Origin: Tetrahymena thermophila SB210
Lineage: Eukaryota > Ciliophora > Oligohymenophorea > Hymenostomatida > Tetrahymenidae
Reading direction: 5' to 3'
DNA length: 64,000 bases
Assembly (NCBI RefSeq): GCF_000189635.1
Contig: NW_002475955.1
Location: 1 to 64,000, forward strand
Position numbers and translations under genes: made by a program. The notes under the pieces were generated by a model. It was given only the letters and a program-made list of their open reading frames with translations. It had not been told where the DNA came from and did not search any database. Below, piece by piece: positions 12,823 through 26,145 of this stretch (the first letter of the stretch is position 1; each line of letters starts with the position of its first letter).

Positions 12823-15733
12823 TCATTTTTTGCTCTCTAAAAATCTTAAAGGAGTCCTTGAATTTACAAATCCTCCATTTTTCCTATCGTAGAAAAAGGT
12901 AAAAATTGAAACTACTAATGATAAAGCAAAAATTATTAGATATGTTAAAAGGTATTCGTTGCTTCCAGAGTTATCATCTTTCATTAAGAAACCTCCTAAA
13001 TAAGAAAGTAGGGATACAACTAATATAATTTTAAAATTTATAAATAATTATTTTAACAATTTATTTAGGTAAAAAATAAAATATTTGATAAAAGAAAAAA
13101 TATTGGAGTTGATTTTTCTAAAAATGAATTAGGTATGAATTGGTAATTCTGTCAAATTAAATTATTAAAAAACCAATTTTATATTCCATTTCTGAATGAA
13201 AAAAAAATAAATTTAATAAAAGAAAAAATGTTGGAGTTGATTTTCCTCTTAAATTAGACGAATTTACGAATTGGTATTTCCATCTAATTAAATAACAAAA
13301 ACACCAATTTTATAAGTAATTCAAAATCTAAATTGCCAGAAATGCCTAATTTATAATATTATAAAAGAAATACCTGCGCTTCTTGTGGTATGAGTAATAC
13401 CAAAGGCTGTGCTCAATAGATTCTTTTGAGTAATTAAAGGGACTGTTGGGTAAAGATAAGTACATATCAAAGTTAGGAATATACCAAACATAACGAAAGC
13501 GATCCAAACTATTGCTGGACTAGAACCTTAAGGAGCTAATAAGAACATTAACAACGAGATAATAGCAAAAGAGCTAGTGACAATCATCATAGATAATCTT
13601 TAGCCATATTTATCAGCACAGAGTCCAAAAATAGGAACGGTATATGCAATGTAATAGGGCACTGACATCATTTAACCAGCAAGTGTTTGATCTATTTCGA
13701 ATTTATGAGTTAGTACACTTTGTAAATAGTTTTGGAAAGAAGTAAATGCTCCAAATGTCAAAGGACTCAGAATTGCAAAACACCAGAACATGCCATGAAA
13801 TTTTTTGAAGTCACTTAATTTAAATTGATGCTTTTGAATTTAAGCATTTTCTTAATTAGCTTATTCGTGTTAGTCAGCCTTTTTGTCAAAAATGAATATA
13901 AAGATAGAAGAAACTAAGCTAAAAACACAAGTGCAAACACCAACAAGAAAAGGCAAAAATAGACCATTTGATTAATGATACAACATGGGATAAAATACGC
14001 CTGAAGTGGAAGAAGCTACTTTGCAAAATAAACTGTTTATAGTAAAAGCCGTAGCTAAACCTTTACTCTTATACCATTTACCAAGTATGCAGCCTAGTTA
14101 ATATAAAATAAATTTTAAATAAAACAATTAAAAAAATATTTCAAGATTTAGTTAAAAATTAGCATAAATTAAGATAATTTAAATGTTTTAAGTGCAATTA
14201 TCTAAAAAAATAAAAATTAATTATATTTGAATGCGATAATGTTGAATTGTTAATAGAATTCTTTAATTTTGATAATAATTTTGAAAAGAAAAAATATTTA
14301 ACTTTGATTTCGCTTGAAGTAAGAGATTTTATTTTCATCGTTTTAATTAAACATTTTTATGTGAAAATAGAATAAAATAAAAATGAATCTAGTAATTGTA
14401 AGTAAATTAATTCATAATTTTTTTTTTTTGCTTTTTGAAGTGAATTCATAATTTATGATTATTTGAATTAAGTTCATTGTAAATCTAAGATTTTGTATGA
14501 ATAAGAACTAAATTAAATCGATTTTTTTTCATAAGCAAAATAAATGATTCGCTAAAGAATATGATTAAAGATTTTGATTAAGAATTTTTAATGTGAAGGG
14601 TAATATAACAATCCTTTAAAAGAAAAATAAATAAATAGTAATGTGAAAATTTGACAAAATGTTAGTTTTAAATTAATATGAATTAATTGTTAAAAAGCTA
14701 AATGAAAATCGTTTCAAAAATGTTAGACTTTATTTGAATAAAAATCTAAAAATTAAAGTACAACTTTTATACTAAGGTTTATCTCTTCATCTATAATTTT
14801 GTAAAGATTATGATAATGAAATTAATTTTGGAGAATGTAATCAATTATCCAAATTTAGGAATTTTTAATATTACGACGTCTTACTTTCAACTGAATTAGT
14901 GGAAAATTTTAAGTGTTTAAAAAGAAACATCTGATAAATTTTGTAGTTTACTCAGATAAAAAGGTGAAATAGTTCTAGTTAATAATGAATTTCTATCAAA
15001 ATTTATAAAAAATTAAAAATAACTTTTGAAAATTTCAAAATTTCTTGAATAAGATTTTACATATCAAAAATTAAATAATAAAAGAAATATCGTATGAATG
15101 AAAGGAGTCATTTATTCATTCATTCATAGATTTATCTTTTTCAAATTACCTTGTGCAATAGTCTAGGCATCAATAGCAACTGATAATAGAATTTTTCCTG
15201 CAAGAATCATACCATATGACTACATTGGATCTGCGACTGTGCACATGACCATGCTGATGGCTATTAGGATTGTAAAAATTATTAATCCATTTCTAGCTCC
15301 CAAAACATCTAAAGCTGGACCTGTTATTAAAGGGAGTGGGATATTAGGTAGATTCGGAATCAGAACAAACATTTAGTATTGAAAAGGACTCATGTTCATT
15401 TTTTATACTAGCTATTCTTTGATAAAAGATTAGAAAGACTAATTAAAGAATCCTCCAAAAAGGACAGTGCAAATGAATGGAAGCATCCAAATACGCTTAT
15501 TTTCTATGTATCTATTAGGTAATGTTTCTTATTGACCTTTTATCAGACTCTATTTAAATGACTCTTGCAAATCATTAGAGATAATTACTGAGGTTTGAGT
15601 ATCTAGTATAAAACAAAAAGTTTAGAATCTAGGTTGTATAAAATATATTACCATTTGTAGAAACAGACTCCTTTTAGTCATTAAACAGTAGAGGCTCAGC
15701 CTTTGCAAGTATTTCTTCTTCTTCAATAGACAT
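12823..15733 (-). CDS. MFS transporter, MFSD1-like
   Basis: Four exons on the minus strand: 15733-15652, 15602-15150, 14093-13374, 13019-12823; 483 residues. The first intron is 50 nt, but the second is 1056 nt (14094-15149) and the third 354 nt (13020-13373). Twelve hydrophobic helices can be placed in two blocks of six, split by a charged loop rich in Gln, Lys and Glu (about residues 280-310). Helix 1 (WMLPFICTVLFGGFF) follows a 50-residue acidic N-terminus. MFS landmarks include FVLIPNLPNIPLPLITGPALD in helices 2-3, the CILGKWYKSKGLATAFTI stretch and the second-half ADKYGQRLS loop. The overall look is closest to MFSD1, a lysosomal dipeptide exporter family; the substrate here is inferred, not seen. 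The N-terminal Glu/Leu stretch ending in LL may be a sorting signal. Confidence 0.88.
13071..13328. repeat. Two-copy tandem repeat inside the last MFS intron
   Basis: Two diverged copies of about 125-130 bases, roughly 13071-13198 and 13199-13328. Both carry AATAAAAGAAAAAATNTTGG-like blocks followed by AGTTGATTTT, GAATTGGTA and ACCAATTTTA in the same order. The duplication accounts for most of the length of the 354-nt intron. Confidence 0.75.
14659..14934 (+). CDS. Possible 91-residue ORF nested in the large MFS intron, opposite strand
   Basis: ATG 14659 (with an in-frame TGA 12 bases upstream) to TGA 14932-14934 encodes 91 residues with coding-like composition (MLVLNQYELIVKKLNENRF… KDYDNEINFGECNQLSKF). 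A further open stretch follows in another frame to about 15100. The region lies entirely within the unusually long 1056-nt intron of the minus-strand transporter. No family is recognised. It may be a small nested gene, a decayed gene copy inserted into the intron, or chance. Confidence 0.3.
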
Positions 15734-16719
15734 TTAAGATTAGAGAGAATGATGATAAATATTTTTATTTTTATTTTATTGGATGATTTTTATCAATTAA
15801 AAATTTATTATAGAATGGATTGGATTGGATGTATCCTTTACAAAGCCTTTATATTTCTTAGCAAAATTTGTTAAATAAAAATAATTGAAATTTTATCACA
15901 TTAAAACAAAGTAGTAGATATTTATATAAAAACCTAAATAAGGTATAATTAAAATCTGCGGTTGTTGGTATTTTATTTACCCTCACAAAGTGCTTTTCTC
16001 TCACCTCAAGAGTAAATTTTCTTTCAATAAAAAATAAATAAACACAAAGCTTATGTTAGGGGGAAAAAATCTTTAATGTAATTATATATTTAAACATCTT
16101 GTACTTCTATTTTATTTACCTTACAACATGCAGTAAGAAATTTTCTGATTAAAAGACTTTCAATTTAACAAAAATAGTTCTAAAACTGGGACTGGTAATT
16201 AATGCAGTTCTAATCAGCAATTTTGTTTAAGTTCTAGAAACCAAATTTAAATTATTTACATCTATTCTCAAATAGAAGTTATTTTCCTCATTTAATTTAA
16301 TCTTTAAAGTCTTGAATTTTCTCATTTTTTGCTGAAGAAGTTAACTTCTTATTCTATTTCATAAATTTTAAACAAATCTAATTATTTAATTGTAATATAA
16401 ATAAATAATTAAATTGCAATTTAGTTGTACATAATTTCAAGAATAATAATTTTTTAATATTAACGATAAAAGATTACTGAATTTAAAATTAATTAGTGTA
16501 ATTTAACTATTTACATAAAACTTAAGCATAAAATAAAAATTATTGTATATATTTTATATAATTTAATCAAAATTTCTTTAAAAGTTCTTTTTAATCATGT
16601 TTACTGTCAAGAATGTATGTATGTGTGTGTGTGTTTAATTTTTATTAAAAATTTGTTTTTAGATTTTTGTTTAGGAAAAATTCATTAATTAATTAATAAA
16701 TTATTTATTTTAATTATTC
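15734..16719. other. Spacer between two minus-strand genes
   Basis: Contains the 5' flank of the MFS gene and the 3' flank of the next gene. A minus-strand open frame of about 200 codons (16325 down to 15723) overlaps the MFS start. Its later half is low-complexity and it is probably not real. A short TG dinucleotide run occurs near 16618-16634. Confidence 0.55.
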
Positions 16720-18147
16720 TCAATTGTCATAACAATTTGATGTTTATATGTTTTTTTAAATAGAAATAGGAGATGTTAATTCTTAAGCACTTTAGTCGCT
16801 TTACTGATAAATGGGGCTTGACAAATCAATGTCATTTTATTTATCTTGAAACATATTTATAACCTCATCTGTATCATTTTTAAAATACATATCTAAATTA
16901 TTATTCTTATGAGGATTAAAAGAATTGAATTATAAAAATAATTGAGATTTGTACTCCTCATTATCTTCCTCTTCTTCTTCATTGATTTTTTTTGTTTATT
17001 CCTCATACTATTTTAATTCGCTTTTAATAATATTGTTTGAGTTGGTATTAACTTTTTCATATTCTTATTCGTCATCATCTTCTTCTTCGACCATGTAGTT
17101 ATTTTAAAATTAACAAGAATAACTTTCTTGATAATCGAGGGCAGATATTTTATTGTTGGATTAATTTGTTGAATCAAAATACTATTGAGATTTAGGATAG
17201 TATATTGATCTTTGCAATTTCTAATTTGAGGGACTCTAAAAGTCTGCTTCAAACAAATTGTAGAAAATTAATGTTGGATTTACTTAGGCATCATTTTCTG
17301 TTTACAACGTCTCTTTACTTGAATATCTCAATTAAGAAGTTTCTGAAAAATTTTACTAATGTTATTGTTATTAATTTTATGGTTGTTAATTCATTTTTTT
17401 TAAGTTTTATTTAAAATCCTTGTAAGAGTCTGATACTGCGAGCCTACAAATTTTAGATTCCTTTTCAATTTCATCAAGAAATCTTTTTTAGTTATAAATA
17501 AGTTATGCTTGGAGTTATAAGTCGAATTTACTAATGGATGATCCATTTGTATCAGTTTCTTTGAAAAACTTAAGATTTTTTTCTATTACTGTTTAGGACT
17601 TTAACTCATTTAATGATATTCTTTGCTCTCTCTCCTTTTTCACTATGCCACTATTGTTATCTTATGTATATATTTCAAAAAGGATATAGCTATTTTTACT
17701 GAATTCTTAATCATTAGAAAGGGTATGACTTGATTATAGCATAAAACTGACGTATTTATCCAATATAATTTCTTTTTCTTTTTAAATACCCCTTTTATTT
17801 TTTTTTACTGGGCATTCATAAGTGTATTCAAAATTTTCGTTGCTTATCTCATTATGAAATACTGAAGCTTTGAGTTTGATTTAATTTAACTAGTTATCTT
17901 ATAGATATTAAATATTGATGTGTTCAAATAGAAGTTTTAGCTGAGGGTTCTTTAAATCTATATACAAAGATCGCACTTAAACTACCATATTTATAATTGA
18001 TTATTCTTCTTATTTAGCTTAAAGTTTTTTAGAGGAAGAGGGAGTATTGTTGCTAATCCCATTTTAGTTTAAGCTTGATCTCCTTCTTACTAAATTTTAA
18101 TTCTATCGACCGCTTCCGCTTAAAACATCTTAATCCATTCCTATCAT
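16720..18147 (-). CDS. Unrecognised acidic, Asn/Gln-rich protein
   Basis: Single-exon frame on the minus strand, ATG 18147 to TGA 16722-16720, 475 residues. An upstream in-frame ATG at 18204 would add 19 residues (MLSIFLKIVQQLLILQKSS). The shorter start was preferred because the extension looks like AT-rich leader, but this is uncertain. Residues about 55-185 look like a compact beta-rich domain (VVQVRSLYIDLKNPQLKLLF … SYILFEIYTQDN), reminiscent of a C2-type fold without a firm match. The rest is low-complexity: poly-Gln/His near the middle and acidic blocks (VEEEDDDEQEYE, NEEEEEDNEEY) toward the C-terminus. No catalytic or membrane features are seen. Confidence 0.82.
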
Positions 18148-18204
18148 ACTGCTTTTTTGCAATATTAGAAGCTATTAAACAATTTTCAAAAAAATACTAA
18201 GCAT

Positions 18205-19634
18205 AGATAATTAGTTTTTAAAATCTTAGCTCTTTAGATAAACTACATTTTATTTTTTGTTTGCTATTTTTAAAAACTTTTTGCAAATAAAAATTGGTTG
18301 AGTTAAAAAAAAGTATTTGTCATTTTTTGTTTGATAAAGAGATTATCTTTAATCTTCCGATTTAATAGTGGTCTAGCTAATTTAACTTAAAGGTTGATCC
18401 TTATTAGCACAACAACCCATAGATCTTATTTAATTACTGATGTGTAAAATATTACTATTTAAATCAACTAGGATTTAAAAGCTTGATTCTGATGAATATT
18501 ATTATATGCTTCAAATTATGTAGCTATATTGATTGATTGATACTTACTTGCTTTCTTAAAATTTGAATTACTTTTATAAATTGTAAAAAAAAATTCTTTC
18601 ACTAAAATATCCAATAAATAGATTCAATTTGTGCAAATTTTTATAATTATAGGAGCAATATTATGTCATCAATTAAGATTAACAACTCTTTAATAATATA
18701 ATAATTTTATAAAAAGAAAGAAAACAAAAAATAAGTTTTATTCAAATTAATACAATTTAAAATAATAAGATTTAATTTTGTATTAATGAGAATAAATAAA
18801 AAAAGGAAATAACAAAATTGATTTTATCAACCATAAAAATTATTGGAAAATTGATTATTTTCGATTTTAGAATTAAACATTAATTAATAAAAATAAATTA
18901 TTAAATTTTATTTCTAAATTTAGTATTTGAATTATTAACTTAAGTAATTTAAAAGTTAGTTAGGAATGACAAAATAATATTTAGTCTTAAAAAATTATTT
19001 TATTATTTTTCATTTTATTTATTTTATCTTCATTTTTAACAAGTTTCATTCAATTATCCATTTAAATATAATTTTAATACAGAATGCTTGTAGAACTTAC
19101 AAACTAATTTTGAAATATTTAATGTAATAGTTATTTAAAAAGATTTATCTATTTATTAATAGATGATATAATTAAATTTGTTTATCCTTATAATAGCATG
19201 AGTTGTTAGGCTTTCTTGTGTTTATTTTGATCTTTTTTTCAAAATAATTTTAAAGAAATATAATTTTTTTATAATCTTTGCAATTTCACATTAATTAGCT
19301 TGCTTCTATTTTCAATAATGTTAAAATAAATGAAAAAATTAAGCACAATTTTTATATCTTGGATGTAAAAGTAATCTTAGAGTATATAACAAACAATTTG
19401 CTTGATATTTTAAGAACATGAATGAGTGTTTCTAAAAATTAATTAAGTAGGTAGAATTAATTATTCCTTCGTTTAGAAGATCTTAGAGTCATAAATAATA
19501 GAATTAAACTTTATAGTTTTAAAGTAAAAATAATATAATGCAAAGGAGTATTTTATATATTTTATTGGTCATGTAATTAATTAATTTAAAAAATAGCTAC
19601 TTAAATTAAATTTTCTGAAAAACAATCAAATTCA
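18205..19634. other. Divergent intergenic region
   Basis: Shared upstream region of the minus-strand acidic-protein gene and the plus-strand histidine kinase gene, so promoters for both should lie here. It is extremely AT-rich; no conserved element or RNA gene was recognised. Confidence 0.6.
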
Positions 19635-22600
19635 ATGAAGTCTTAAATAAACAGCGAAAAAAATTAGTAAGTGTTGTCCAAGCCTATTCAAAAGGAATAA
19701 GATTATAAAAATTCAGAAAGTTATTTGAAAATTAATAATATGTTATAAGATGATTTTAAACCTAGCTAATAGTAGGCTCAAAACATTTAAATACAGCTTT
19801 GTGATTATCCTAGTCTATAAAAAGGATTAGAAACAAGTGAAAATAATCACGATGCATGTAGCAAGAATAAAACAAACCAAATTGATTTAAAGAAATATGT
19901 AAACTTATAAAATATTGTTTGCCAAGGTGAACTTGGCAATGCATAAGAAGAGAAAATCTAGTAATTAAGATAAGTAGATAGACAAAAACCAAAAGAAGGT
20001 CTAAATAATAATGATAATATTTCTTTGAGTAATTTAAATGATAATAGCTCTGATAACCAGAAATCTCCTTATGTTATAATGAGCAAAAAGAATTTTTTCA
20101 AAAGAAAACAATTTTCACCTCCTAAAAAACCAAGCAGCTCAAACTAATCTGTAAATTCTAAGAAGGATTTGGAAGACTATAAAGAGAGCTAATACAAAAA
20201 GGCAGAAGTTAGCTAAGTAGAATAAAAAAAAATTACTAGAACTACTAATAATGAGTAATAAAATATATATTCTTAAAATATTAATGAGAAAAAGCAAAAA
20301 AAAAAAACTGCTTTGGTGAGAGATAATTTTTGCAAAAGCCTTAGCTCTAATGCTGGGAACGACTTTTCACAGAAGAGCATAACATGGAAATACGAATATG
20401 TTAAATATTTAATTTTTTTTTTTTAAGCAGGGTCATATTTGATAATTGGTTCTTTGTAATTCTTAAATAGTGAAAGCAACAAAAGTTAAACAAATAAGGG
20501 AAATAATTAATACAATTAATTGAGTATTGAAGTTATTGGGACTATTTTATTAATTTCAGGTTTCTTTTAAATTATTTTTGGAGTAATCTTAATTTTCTTA
20601 ATTAATTAAGGGTCAAAAAACAAAATTTTACCTATTTAATCTTCAAAACTCTATCTCTTATGCTTTAGTCTCACAATTGTTCTTTAGTACGAGTCTATTT
20701 TGATATTGATTAACAATTCTAATGAAAGAAGTTTCATGATTGTCTACTCTTGGAATTTACTTTTTATTATCTTTTAATTATCCGAGTTCGGAAATTTTAG
20801 TTCTAATAAATGTTACGATACCCTTTATTCAGCCTTTTGTATTTTATACTTATCGGTTAGAGTATTGATATCCTAATTTTCTATAGCTTCTCTTCTGCTA
20901 CAAATTTTTTTCTTTGCTTTTTATGTTATTAAGAAGTTTTTCTCAATTAATTAAGTTCTTCTTGAAAAAAGCTTTAAAGAATAAGAGTTATTTACAGGTG
21001 TTAAGGATTTCTATAATAATATGCTTAATTTACTTCCTCAGGGTATAGTTGTAGTTGACAGTAACAAAGAAATGATCTACCATAATTCTTCTATAACTAA
21101 GCTGCTAAAGTGCAAACCTGAACAAATCATGGATCAAATTTGCAATATATCAACTAATTAGAATGAAATTAAACATGCTGAAAGTAAATTAATTTTAAAA
21201 GATAAAAAAATAAATATGGCAAGGATTATTGATTAAAATAAACATAAAGTGAAATATAAAAGCGAAAAAAAATTAAAACTGGATTCTTTAGGATTAGAAG
21301 AGCAGAATGTAAGTGAGTGTAAAGAGAGTAATAAATAAAGTCAAAATAAAAACAGTTCTAAGAACATTAATAACTTGAAATAAATTAACATAAATAATTA
21401 AAAGTAATAATAAAGATAAGATTATAACGATTCTTGTATTAAAAATTCTGGTGACTTAAATAAAATAATAAATAGTGAAAGGACTGCGACAATTTACAAA
21501 AGCAACATAAATATTCTAAAGCATGAGAATGCCATTTATGGAAATGATTAGAACCTTAAAGTAAGTTAGTTGTTATAAAATCTTTTTCTTGTTGGAAAGT
21601 AGCAGGAAGAATCGGCTTTTTCAGCTTTAAGAAGAGTTTAAACTATGTAAAATAAAAATTAAGCAAAACAAAGAAAATCTTCAATATACTAAAAGGAAAA
21701 AATACAAAATTTGAATTTCAGTGATGATTGCATCCAGTTTCAAATCAATTTTAAAAACTAGTGCTTACTGCTTAACATAATTCTTTGTAAATTTCAGCAA
21801 AATAACATTTATTAGTAAAAAGACATTTCCATTGAACCTGTTATTTTGATTATGATTGATGATATCTCCTAGTAAATTAAAATTAAAGAGCTTGAAGTTA
21901 AAAATTAATGCAAAATGAGAATGCTTGCATCTATTTCACACGAATTGAGAACTCCTCTTAACTGCTCGATGACATTGTTGGAAGTTTTAAAAAACTTGGT
22001 AAAATACTATTTATTTAATTACTTGTGTTTAATTTTTTCTTTCATAACCTAGGTATCAAATCCACTAGCTTAAGAATATATTGACCCTGCCTTAAATAGC
22101 TAGCACTTATTGCTAAATATTATAAATGACATATTAGATTTTGCGTAAATAGATGTTGGGAAATTTAAATTTAGCTATGAGCATTTCGATCTTAAAAATA
22201 TCATTTAAAATTGTTTAAAATTAATAGAAATGCAATCTAAAATTAAAAATATTTAACTTCTCACTGATTTTAGTGAAGAAGTCAATTACTAATTTTATTC
22301 AGATCCTACTAGAATAAGATAAATTATACTTAATCTACTAAGTAACGCTCTTAAGTTTACATAAAAAGGCTATATCATGATTAGAGTAGAGAAGTTTAAT
22401 GAGAGTTTAACTAAAATTACTGTGGAAGATACTGGAATAGGAATAGCAAGTGAGGACATTTAAAAAATATTTGAAATTTTTGGAAAAGTTGATTTAAAAA
22501 ATAATAAACTTCTCAATACTTAAGGAGCAGGTCTAGGTTTGTCAATAGCTTCTTAATTAGCAAGAGGATTAGGTTAAAACAAAAAAATTGAAGTATTATC

Positions 22601-23933
22601 GGAGCTAGGCAAAGGTTCCTCATTTTCCTTTTTCTTAGAAAATAAATTGAATCAAAAAGGATTTGTGGCAACGACTGATAATAATATGGAATCGAATCTT
22701 TCAAACAATGAACTTCTCTTCAATAATAACAGCAATAATTTTCCGTAGCAGAGTCAATATTATTCTTTGACCAATAATACGAGAGCAACATCTGAAACGA
22801 AAGCAGAGAGCTCAGTTAATGTCTATTCCAAGTAAATTAACATGTTTGATTCTAAGTTAAATGTAGGAAACTTTAAGAATTCTTCTTAATCTGCTTCATA
22901 TATTAGTTTTAATTAGAACAGTGACAAACGATTAAAATCTTATTACTCAAACTCTACTTTAAAACCAATAAATACAATCAGATCTAAAACTTAGTATCAG
23001 GAAAATAAGAACTAGAGCAAGATAATAGAAGAATAGAATGAAAATTAAAACGTGCTAATTGATGAGCAGTAAGAATATTCAAAAAGCCAAGAAATCCTTT
23101 TTGATTCTTTTTCTGCCAAAAACCCAGAGAATCTCAATAATTTATATGATATATCAAATATATAAGATTAAGATTGCAATGATATTGATGAAACAAAAAA
23201 TAGAAGTATTTCATTTAATCAGGGGCTGGAAATAAGATTAAAAAATATGTCTCTTGATACTGATTACTTAGATTTTCCTCAAAATTAAAACAATTTAATC
23301 AAAAATGATTAAAAATAAAATTTTTAAAGTGATTTTAATTTTACAGATTAGCAATAATAATAACAGGAATTGCAGGGTAAATATAAATAGCCTAATAAAA
23401 TTAGTTAAAATTTGAAAGTGATGGTAAATGAATTAATAAAATGTTCTTGTCCTCCTGTTTTAGTAGTTGATGACAATGAATTTAATAGATATGTATTGCA
23501 AAAGCTGCTTCTAACTTATAACATTTAGCATGTTTAAGCATAAAATGGACAGGTAGCAATCGATAAAGTCATGTAAAGATATTTAAAAAATGTGAACAAT
23601 ATTGATTCATAAAATAATAACTTTTAAATTAACCTTCCTAATTTAAATTCTCCTGTAAAGTGCTGTTGTCATTTTAAAATAATATTCATGGATTTAGACA
23701 TGCCAGTAAAAAACGGATATGAAGCTGTCTAAGAAATAAAATCTTTTTATATTAAAAACAATTTATAAAAAGAAGCTCCAATAATAGTAGCATGTACAGC
23801 TTTTGTTGGTGAAGAAGACAAAAGAAAATGTGAAATTTACGGAATGGATTATTTTTTACCCAAACCAATTTCTCCTAAAGAAATAGAAAAGCTGCTTATA
23901 GAAATTTTATAAAAATTGATAAAAAAATAATGA
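19635..23933 (+). CDS. Membrane hybrid histidine kinase (PAS-like, HisKA, HATPase, receiver)
   Basis: Two exons, 19635-21998 and 22053-23933 (54-nt intron at 21999-22052, placed just after the H-box helix), 1414 residues. A long charged cytoplasmic N-terminus (about 250 residues) leads into five or six hydrophobic helices (about residues 255-445, e.g. IEVIGTILLISGFFQIIFGV). A PAS-like segment follows (LLPQGIVVVDSNKEMIYHNS). The kinase core has H-box SHELRTPLN (His about 769), N-box NLLSNALKFT (Asn about 886), DTGIGI (Asp about 914) and GAGLGLS (about 946). After a Ser/Asn-rich linker, the receiver domain has the acidic pair in VVDDNEF (about 1261), phosphoacceptor Asp in MDLDMPVKNG (about 1335), CTAF and the Lys in FLPKPIS. 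All catalytic residues are present, so it should autophosphorylate and pass phosphate to its own receiver. Its ligand is unknown; the membrane region may be the sensor. Confidence 0.93.
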
Positions 23934-24749
23934 AATTGCTGAACGAATATAAAAAACTCCGTTTGTGCAAATTTTCTAGCAAAAATTGACAAAAATATTG
24001 ACTTTAAATTGGAAATTTAATTAAAAAATATATAATTTGTTTAATACCTATTTTTATAAGAACATGTAAATAGATAGATAGATAAATAAATCAATTAGTA
24101 TAATAATTTAACTATTTTATTTATTAATATTTTGCATAATCCTTTTAAATATTTTTATCATTTTTATGCCTAAAGAAAAACTTCAATTAAAATAAATAAG
24201 TAAATTTTATTTAAAATATAATTTTATTATATAGTATACTTATTATCTAAAATAATATATGAGTTAAAGTATTCATAAATAAGATTTGAACATCATTATT
24301 CTAATTTTGTAAATCTTTTGAGAAATTTAATTGGAATATTAATAAATATAAAATTTTAATATCAAATTAATAATGTATATTAATTTTGATATGATCAGCT
24401 AACTGAAATAATCAAGAAAAACTAATTAAAATGATTTTATTAGAAATAAATTTATTCTGAATTAACAAATTATATTTAGTAGATTATATATTTTCTTTTA
24501 TCTATGAAATTTATTTTATTTTTACTGTTTTTAATGATTTTTTCCCGTTAAATAAATATGTTCATATTTTAATTGTAAATAAGATGATTTATGAAATTTA
24601 TTTTATTATATTTATTTTAATATTTAAAAAGTAAACACAAAATTTTCAAAAAGCATTTTAATATATTTATTTATTTTATGTTTTTTAGCAGTTTAAAATA
24701 TAATTTGAAAATTTTAATAATTGTTGTTTATTTATTTATTATACATTAG
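23934..24749. other. Convergent AT-rich spacer
   Basis: Lies between the histidine kinase and the minus-strand EF-hand gene, so both 3' flanks are here. No further element was recognised. Confidence 0.6.
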
Positions 24750-25319
24750 TCAATCTAAGCTTATGCCAGCCTTTTTTAGAGATTATAAAATAACTTATTC
24801 ATATTCTTACAAAGTGACTTGTCCGTCTTTGTTAACATCATTCAAATTCATCCAATCGTCAATATCTTATTTAGAAACTTTTTAGTTCATCCCTAATTCT
24901 CTGTAAGTGTCTTCAAGGAGTTGAGGTACTTCATCTCTTGAAATTACACCTGATTAATCTCTATCAAACTTTTTGAATAGCCTTCTAGCTACATCTAGTC
25001 TTTATTCTACCGCTTTTGAATACCTTTTAACAGGTTCTTCTTATTACTATACTTGTGTAACCTAAGCTTTTAAATCAATTTTATTACATAAATATTTAAT
25101 AGCCAAAGCTTCAAAGTCTTCTTGTGTAATGCTTTTATCTTTATTTGCATCTAAAATGTTTGAACCATATGAGCTAACTTCCTCTTAAGTAGGAGTATAA
25201 TCATAACCTAACAATTTTTATCCATCTTTTATAAGCTTAAACCCATCTACCTATCCATTAGCAGAGTAGTTTAGGAAAACTTGCTTTCCTATTAACCTTG
25301 CTTCCTACTCACTGATCAT
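24750..25319 (-). CDS. Four-EF-hand calcium-binding protein (TCBP-like)
   Basis: Single exon, ATG 25319 to TGA 24752-24750, 189 residues. Three canonical or near-canonical loops are visible: DANKDKSITQED (about 69-80, ending in Asp rather than Glu), DRDQSGVISRDE (about 119-130) and DVNKDGQVTLQE (about 163-174). A degenerate loop around residues 18-30 (NYSANGQVDGFKL) lacks the usual acidic ligands, so this is a four-hand protein binding perhaps three Ca ions. Size and layout resemble the ciliate calcium-binding proteins of 23-25 kDa (TCBP family) rather than calmodulin. No signal peptide is visible. A fully GT/AG-free open frame and coding-like composition make the model secure. Confidence 0.9.
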
Positions 25320-26145
25320 TCTCTAAATATTAATTTATTTATTTATGTATTGATAAAGAGATTAAAAAATTAATTAATAAATTTATAAATACTTTATTTT
25401 TATTATTCAGATTGAAAACTGATAAATAAATTAATAATAAATAAACATTCATACATACATACAAATAGTATATAGATATAATTTAAATTATAACAAAAAA
25501 TCTTACAAAAAGCATGACTTAATTTCTTTAGAATTAGCAAATATATCTTATGAATGAGATAAAAGAAAAATATGTAAATAATTTTTGTGGATGAATAAAT
25601 AATTTATAATATGATTCATTCATTCTGCAACTCCGCTTTAAAATAAAAATAATAAACAATACTGTAAAACACGATAATTCGTGCATGGTTTTTTAACCAA
25701 AAATGAATAGTGAAAAGTGAAAAAGCTTATTGTGAATCGAAATGGCATTTTACATCTAGTTCACTTATATTAGAATACTGAAGGTATTTAATTTCAGCTT
25801 ATTCTTTTTTAAAATATATTTCTTACTTTCTCTCAAAATTATATATTTTAAAATTATTGATGTAAGTAATTTATCTTAAATATTCCAAAAAATAGAAAGA
25901 TAATATATCTTACTAACTAACTAATCAACCAATCAATTAACCCATTTACATACAAAAACTAAGTGAATAGCTAATTAGCTAAATTAAGAGTATTTAATTG
26001 TTAAATTGGAAAAAGAAAAACATAAAATGATAGATTTTTAAAGAAATATGATTTTTTTATTTGATAATTTTAAAATATTAGTCTAATTTATTTTAATTTT
26101 GTAAATTGAACATAAATTAATTTGCTAATATAAAATGAATATCAA
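25320..26145. other. AT-rich spacer
   Basis: Upstream flank of the EF-hand gene and downstream flank of the next minus-strand gene. Short tetranucleotide runs (CATA near 25449-25462) occur; nothing else was recognised. Confidence 0.6.

Noticed and set aside
15723..16325. Minus-strand open frame of about 200 codons
   Set aside because: It overlaps the MFS start, its second half is low-complexity leader-like sequence, and frames of this length are expected by chance when only TGA stops. The part at 16130-16325 is slightly coding-like, so transcripts could change this view.
21999..22052. Possibility that the first histidine kinase is split or frameshifted here
   Set aside because: The interval has GT-AG ends, typical length and phase 0, and removing it restores the kinase core exactly, so it is an ordinary intron.
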